A stretch of DNA of 8,797 bases from Pirellulaceae bacterium (GTDB lineage: Bacteria; Planctomycetota; Planctomycetia; Pirellulales; Pirellulaceae), in contig JADLDX010000149.1 of the NCBI GenBank assembly GCA_020846515.1, positions 1 to 8,797 of the forward strand, given 5' to 3'. Both the position numbers and the translations under genes were made by a program. Each line of letters begins with the position of its first letter. Position 1 is the first letter of the stretch. The notes beneath the pieces were generated by a model. That model had not been told where the DNA came from. It made no database searches and saw nothing but the letters and a program-made list of their open reading frames with translations. This document shows, one piece after another, positions 5,104 to 8,797 of the stretch.

Positions 5104-7485
5104 TTACTTCCACAAAAATAAATCACTGCCGACCACAGCGTGCACCAGTGACCTCAGTCCATAACCGCCTGGTTCAGTCTGCTGGATGATGCGTTTGATG
5201 GCTGCTTCGTCATCCATCGAAACACTTTGACCCGTCGCATAAGTTACCAACTTGGAGGCTACGGTGCGCGCAATTCTCTCGGGGTTGGCTAGCAGCAACT
5301 TTTTGAACTGGTTGATATCGGTGAACTCGCGACCGTCGGGTAATCTATCGCCTGAAATGATCTGCGGACCTTCTCCGTATTGGTAAGCCGCCAAATATTT
5401 GGCCAAAGGTCCCACACGATTGTTGACCCATTGCTTGCGCTCGGCCACCACGCGATAACGCTCGCGCCAACCGCCGATGACATCATAGTTCTCTAGCGCG
5501 AAACCGGGCGGATCGATACGAGCATGGCAACCATTACAGGCTTCGGTAGCGCGATGTTTGGCCAGTTGCTCGCGGATGGTCGAGGCGCCACGAATATCCG
5601 GTTCCACGGCCGGTACGTTCGGTGGTGGTGGCGGTACGGTCTGTCCCAGGATGCGGTCCAGTACCCAAGTGCCACGTAATACCGGTGACGTATTGGTGCC
5701 GTTGGCAGTCACCTTCAAGATACTTGCCTGGGTCAACACACCGCCGCGATGATCCGTCGGTTGGATCGGCACCTTGCGAATGGCCACGCCATGCACATCA
5801 GCGATCTGGTAGTGCTTGGCCAGGCGCCCATTGAGCATGGCAAAATCAGAGTCGACAAAATGCGTCACGCTCAAGTCATGACGCAGCAGTTCATTAAAGA
5901 ACGCTTCGGTCTCACGCAGCGATGACCACTGCAACAATTCATCGTATTCGGGATAGAGCGTTTTGTCGGGTGTGGTCGCAAGTATTTCCCTCAAACTCAG
6001 CCATTGCCCAGCAAAATTCTCTGTGAATGCTCGGGCTTTCGGATCCATCAACAAGCGCTCGACTTGTTCATGTAGCACTGCCGGTTCGTGCAGCTTTTGC
6101 TGGCCAGCCAAATCGAGCAAGGTTTCATCGGGCAGGCTACTCCACAAAAAGTAGGCCAGTCGACTGGCCAATGCATAGTCATCCAGCTTTCCAGCCGGCT
6201 CGCGCAGGTACAGAAACTTCGGCGATGTTAACACGGCCTTTAGACCGATGCGCAGCGCTGTATCAAACGGCAAGTCGTTCTGTAGCGATTGATTGACCAA
6301 TTCAACAAAGGGCTCTACCTCGCCAGCTTCGATAGGTCGACGAAAAGCTTTTGGCAAGAACTGTCGCAATAAGGTGTCAGCGTCGGCCAGCGTGCCCTGT
6401 TTAGGATCGACCTCTCCGTAGACTCGCCGGTAACTCTCAGTGGGCCAGGCTTCGGGCAAAGGTCCTTCGACTTCGATCCAGTGCACATGTAGTCCAGGCC
6501 CTGGATACTCCGGCATCGTCTCCTGCTTGAGATACACAAACGGCAAAGAAACAGGAGCGATCTTGACGGTATCATTTTTGGCTAACAGGCGCGCTTCAAA
6601 CTCGATGACCGGTAACTGGTCCGTAGTGTTGGGTGCAGGTGGTACATCAAAGTATCCCAAGTGTCGGACTGGATTACCGCTGACTACGAAGTTACCCACC
6701 AGCGCGGCCATTGGTAGCGGTGTCTCCGAGTTATGTGCGGTCGCTGCGACACGAAAGCGATAGCGACCCGGCGCTGGGGCTTTAAACTGTCGCAAATCGG
6801 AAGCCGACTCCGAGCTATTGCGAAACAAGATGACACCGGAGTCTTGTCGCCAGGCACCCGCCAGAAACCATTTCGGTAACGAATCGAACAGGTCATAACG
6901 CTGTGTTTGGCTGTCTAACTGATGGACCGGCGCGACAGCGGCCGTAAGCACGGCATCCGCCGCGTCGAGGTAACGTTCGATGAGAACTGGCGAAACATTT
7001 AAGGCGCTGCCAATGTTGTCGAACCCATGCGCCACCGCGTCTTCGGGTAGCAGGTCCTTAACGGAGGCTTCAACGTTAAACAATTCTCGGACAGTGTTCT
7101 CGTACTCCACGCGATTCAGGCGTCGCAGTACGGTGCGCCCCAGAGCGCGCCGCTGATGTGCCGACGCTTCGAACTTGGCTAACAGCTCCGAGAGGATCGC
7201 TTTTGTTTGCGCCGCGGAAGGTTGCTCTTCCGATGGCGGTGGCATCTCACCGTCGCGAATGCGTCGAGCCACCGCGTGCCAAGCGGTGCGCGTAGCGTTG
7301 TCGCTCAGGTCCGTTCCCAACTGGTCCAGCCGCAGACCATGTTCGGCCAATTCGGCGCCGTGGCAGCGTACACACTGTTGTTGTAGAAACACGCGGATGT
7401 CCTGATCCGACGCGCCGGCGCAAGGCAACGCAGACAGGCAGAGGCCGATCAACATCAAACATCGAGGAAAGTTGGCAACAGACAT
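5104..7485 (-). CDS. DUF1587/DUF1592/DUF1588/DUF1585 c-type cytochrome-like protein
   Basis: This is a 793-residue exported protein with the domain order typical of planctomycete DUF1592 proteins. A signal peptide (residues 1-25, ending PCAGA) is followed by a cytochrome c-like domain with CVRCH (38-42) and a likely distal haem ligand in GEMPPP (Met81). DUF1587 starts at RRLNRVEYENTVRELF (about 121-136). Residues about 195-345 look like a beta-rich, possibly carbohydrate-binding insert (GRYRFRVAATAHNSE). DUF1595 and DUF1592 follow (LASRLAYFLWSSLPDETLL, about 439-457). DUF1588 contains RGGVLTQASILKVTANGTNT, SPVLRGTWVLDRILG and a second haem-type motif CNGCH (650-654). DUF1585 ends the protein (DINQFKKLLLANPERIARTV). 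It is presumably an extracytoplasmic redox protein. Electron donor, acceptor and substrate are unknown. It is the first gene of an operon with DUF1552; ATG 7485 was chosen for the signal peptide. Confidence 0.92.
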   Translation of the reverse strand: MSVANFPRCLMLIGLCLSALPCAGASDQDIRVFLQQQCVRCHGAELAEHGLRLDQLGTDLSDNATRTAWHAVARRIRDGEMPPPSEEQPSAAQTKAILSELLAKFEASAHQRRALGRTVLRRLNRVEYENTVRELFNVEASVKDLLPEDAVAHGFDNIGSALNVSPVLIERYLDAADAVLTAAVAPVHQLDSQTQRYDLFDSLPKWFLAGAWRQDSGVILFRNSSESASDLRQFKAPAPGRYRFRVAATAHNSETPLPMAALVGNFVVSGNPVRHLGYFDVPPAPNTTDQLPVIEFEARLLAKNDTVKIAPVSLPFVYLKQETMPEYPGPGLHVHWIEVEGPLPEAWPTESYRRVYGEVDPKQGTLADADTLLRQFLPKAFRRPIEAGEVEPFVELVNQSLQNDLPFDTALRIGLKAVLTSPKFLYLREPAGKLDDYALASRLAYFLWSSLPDETLLDLAGQQKLHEPAVLHEQVERLLMDPKARAFTENFAGQWLSLREILATTPDKTLYPEYDELLQWSSLRETEAFFNELLRHDLSVTHFVDSDFAMLNGRLAKHYQIADVHGVAIRKVPIQPTDHRGGVLTQASILKVTANGTNTSPVLRGTWVLDRILGQTVPPPPPNVPAVEPDIRGASTIREQLAKHRATEACNGCHARIDPPGFALENYDVIGGWRERYRVVAERKQWVNNRVGPLAKYLAAYQYGEGPQIISGDRLPDGREFTDINQFKKLLLANPERIARTVASKLVTYATGQSVSMDDEAAIKRIIQQTEPGGYGLRSLVHAVVGSDLFLWK

Positions 7486-7522
7486 AGGATTTCATGCAGT
7501 GCGTGTGACGGACGGATGCACT

Positions 7523-7528
7523 ATTATA
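7523..7528 (-). promoter_or_regulatory. Perfect -10 box for the cytochrome/DUF1552 operon
   Basis: On the minus strand TATAAT lies about 38 nt before the start codon, giving a leader of roughly 30 nt. No good -35 box is found at 16-18 bp upstream (the sequence there reads CCGAGC), so the promoter may depend on an activator or on another sigma factor's -35 preference. Confidence 0.4.
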
Positions 7529-7547
7529 ACTAAACGTGACGCTTGGC

Positions 7548-7564
7548 TCGGCTGGCCTAGCCGA
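7548..7564. promoter_or_regulatory. Palindrome TCGGCT-N5-AGCCGA, possible operator
   Basis: Perfect 6-bp inverted arms (7548-7553 and 7559-7564) with a 5-bp centre sit between the divergent cytochrome operon and the small secreted-protein gene. They overlap where the -35 of the leftward promoter should be. The position suits a repressor or activator site, but this is inferred from location and symmetry only. Confidence 0.3.
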
Positions 7565-7632
7565 CGCCATCCGCTTTATGTTGAGCGGTTGCATTTCTCA
7601 CTCCACCATTAACCACAGTAAGGCTGTCAATC

Positions 7633-8142
7633 ATGCGTTATCTGCTAACGATGTTGTCCATCGCTCTTCTGGTTTCACCCGCTCTGGCTCAAACGCCCAA
7701 AGCTGGCGATCAGCCCAAACGTGTCTCAACGGACAAGACACTTTTGGTCGCCGATTCGCCTGCCAATCAAGCCTTGCTGGATAAGTTCAAGAAGTTGATG
7801 ACTGGTGCCAAGTTGACCGGCATGTTCACCGTCGATGGCCGGCCGATGGATAAACTGAGCGCCGAAACGTACGAGATTGAAAAGGCCGAGAAATTGCCCG
7901 ATGGTGACGAGTGGGCGATTACGGCACGGATCAAGTATGGTGACAAAGATGCACTTTTTCCCGTGCCCGTCGAAGTCAAATGGGCTGGTACTACACCAGT
8001 GATTACGCTGGACAAGGTCACGATTCCAGGGCTGGGTACCTTCTCCGCTCGCGTCTTGTTTCAGGGCGACCGGTACGCAGGCACCTGGCAGCACGATGAC
8101 AAAGGTGGTCACATGTTTGGAAAGCTAGAGCTGCCCAAGTAA
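7633..8142 (+). CDS. Small secreted protein of unknown function
   Basis: The 169-residue product starts with a clear Sec signal peptide, MRYLLTMLSIALLVSPALA, with a likely cut before Gln20. The mature protein (about 150 residues) has a helical first part (NQALLDKFKKLMTGAKLTG) and then alternating polar and apolar residues that suggest a beta-sheet domain: MFTVDGRPMDKLSAETYEIE, VEVKWAGTTPVITLDKVTIP, FSARVLFQGDRYAGTWQHDD. It has no cysteines, no lipobox and no membrane segment after the signal. I do not recognise a characterised family. The MFTVDGRP...YAGTW pattern resembles periplasmic beta-barrel or lipocalin-like proteins only loosely. AAGG at 7620-7623 with a 9-nt spacer supports ATG 7633. 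The gene is divergent from the cytochrome operon across a 147-bp region, so a shared regulator is possible. Confidence 0.85.
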   Translation: MRYLLTMLSIALLVSPALAQTPKAGDQPKRVSTDKTLLVADSPANQALLDKFKKLMTGAKLTGMFTVDGRPMDKLSAETYEIEKAEKLPDGDEWAITARIKYGDKDALFPVPVEVKWAGTTPVITLDKVTIPGLGTFSARVLFQGDRYAGTWQHDDKGGHMFGKLELPK

Positions 8143-8202
8143 GACGTGCAGGAAACAAACTGCGACTCGAACTACAGACTTGTCGTGATCGTGATTAAGC
8201 CG

Positions 8203-8239
8203 CAGTCGCTCAGCGGCAGGTGCCTGCTCCGAGCGACTG
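8203..8239. terminator. Long hairpin between convergent genes
   Basis: CAGTCGCTC (8203-8211) and GAGCGACTG (8231-8239) are perfect 9-bp inverted arms. The 19-nt loop contains a second inverted pair, GCAGG/CCTGC (8216-8227), so the element can fold as a stacked double stem. It lies 60 bp after the secreted-protein stop and 42 bp after the lipoprotein stop on the other strand. No T-run follows on either side. The likely role is a bidirectional 3'-end or termination structure. Confidence 0.45.
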
Positions 8240-8262
8240 GGTTCGAATGAGTGCCTGAGATG

Positions 8263-8277
8263 CCTGGATGGTCCAGG
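8263..8277. terminator. Short hairpin directly after the lipoprotein gene
   Basis: CCTGGA-tgg-TCCAGG (8263-8277) gives a 6-bp stem with a 3-nt loop, starting 4 nt after the TGA of the minus-strand lipoprotein gene. It may stabilise or end that transcript together with the larger hairpin at 8203-8239. There is no T-run. Confidence 0.3.
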
Positions 8278-8281
8278 TGTC

Positions 8282-8755
8282 TCACTTGCTCTTGATATCA
8301 AAGACAACATCGCCGGCGGCTGGAATCTCTTGGCTGAGCGGTGTGCGATCCAGCCGCGTGTAGTCTTCAGGTAACTGAGGCCCGGACGATTTGGCCTTGG
8401 GTTTGGCTGCGGCTTTGGCAGCAGCCAACATGGCTTCATCGGCGCTAAGGCCTGTCGGCGTCTCTTCGACCGGCAGGTTCTGCGATATGGTCACCTTGTA
8501 TTTGCCAGGCATAGCGCCGTCGCGCGGGTCGATCGTAGAGAGTACGAACTGACCTTCCGCATCGGTCGTCCCTGTCGCTTGCCGACCTTCCTGCTGGGGC
8601 ACAAACGATATCGAAGCATCCGGCAGCGGCTTGCCGTCCAACAGCACTTTGCCCTTCACCGGAATGGGACCCGAACCCGTGCCACAGCCCACCAGGTTAA
8701 GCGAAACCACACCGATCAGGCCAACCAGCATCAATCCTCTCAAGCAGAAACGCAT
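8282..8755 (-). CDS. Lipoprotein with carboxypeptidase-regulatory-like domain
   Basis: This 157-residue lipoprotein has a Sec/SPII signal, MRFCLRGLMLVGLIGVVSLN followed by LVGC (lipobox, Cys24), and no twin-arginine motif, unlike the related protein at 1934-2437. The mature part opens with VKGKVLLDGKPLPDASISFV and continues GTTDAEGQFVLST and GAMPGKYKVTISQ. This is the standard planctomycete pattern of a beta-sandwich resembling the carboxypeptidase regulatory domain. An Ala/Lys-rich helix or linker (AAAKAAAKPKAKSSG) precedes the final strand (GDVVFDIKSK). The reading frame is complete. Upstream, at the window edge, the minus strand shows an AT-rich TATTAT (about 8777-8772) that could be a -10 box, but the -35 region is cut off. 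Its function is unknown, presumably at the inner or outer membrane surface. Confidence 0.87.
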   Translation of the reverse strand: MRFCLRGLMLVGLIGVVSLNLVGCGTGSGPIPVKGKVLLDGKPLPDASISFVPQQEGRQATGTTDAEGQFVLSTIDPRDGAMPGKYKVTISQNLPVEETPTGLSADEAMLAAAKAAAKPKAKSSGPQLPEDYTRLDRTPLSQEIPAAGDVVFDIKSK

Positions 8756-8797
8756 CTACAGACTCGCTTAATAATAGGGCAAAAGAATTGAGAATGA

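Noticed and set aside
1..8797. CRISPR array, transposase, integrase or attachment site
   Set aside because: No regularly spaced repeats, transposase motifs or terminal inverted repeats were seen; all long frames belong to ordinary planctomycete chromosomal families.

Overview
The window looks like chromosome of a planctomycete, most likely of the Pirellulaceae (Rhodopirellula/Blastopirellula-like). The evidence is an N-methylated-pilin-like DUF1559 protein with an H-X9-DG C-terminal motif, two small lipoproteins with a carboxypeptidase-regulatory-like beta-sandwich, and a DUF1587/1592/1588/1585 c-type cytochrome paired with a Tat-exported DUF1552 protein. These families are heavily expanded in that phylum. 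Assignment is by recognition of protein families, not by a database search.

Layout. Positions 1-1523 (minus strand) hold the translation/transcription cluster nusG - [43-codon small ORF] - rplK - rplA, with rplA cut by the window edge. secE, usually next to nusG, is not there. Positions 1524-1933 are a 410-bp divergent intergenic region with a good sigma70-like promoter for the rightward gene, a pair of direct repeats, a small structured nusG leader and a 63-codon open but start-less reading frame. Positions 1934-3725 (plus) hold a lipoprotein with a Tat-like signal and a DUF1559 pseudopilin-like protein. Two adjacent hairpins at 3740-3780 mark the convergent junction. Positions 3757-7485 (minus) are a two-gene operon, the large c-type cytochrome-like protein followed 48 bp later by DUF1552. 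Positions 7486-7632 are a divergent promoter region with a palindrome. At 7633-8142 (plus) is a small secreted protein of unknown function. A convergent intergenic region with two hairpins follows (8143-8281), then a second carboxypeptidase-regulatory-like lipoprotein on the minus strand (8282-8755).

How the genes relate. nusG, rplK and rplA form one tightly packed operon serving ribosome assembly and transcription elongation. Everything else encodes envelope or exported proteins: two lipoproteins, a pseudopilin-like protein, a haem protein with its Tat-exported partner and a small secreted protein. No mobile element, CRISPR array, rRNA or tRNA was seen. I found no clear new defence or metabolic system. 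The best leads are the small ORF filling the nusG-rplK gap, the start-less ORF and leader upstream of nusG, the Tat-type lipoprotein signal, and the uncharacterised cytochrome/DUF1552 pair.
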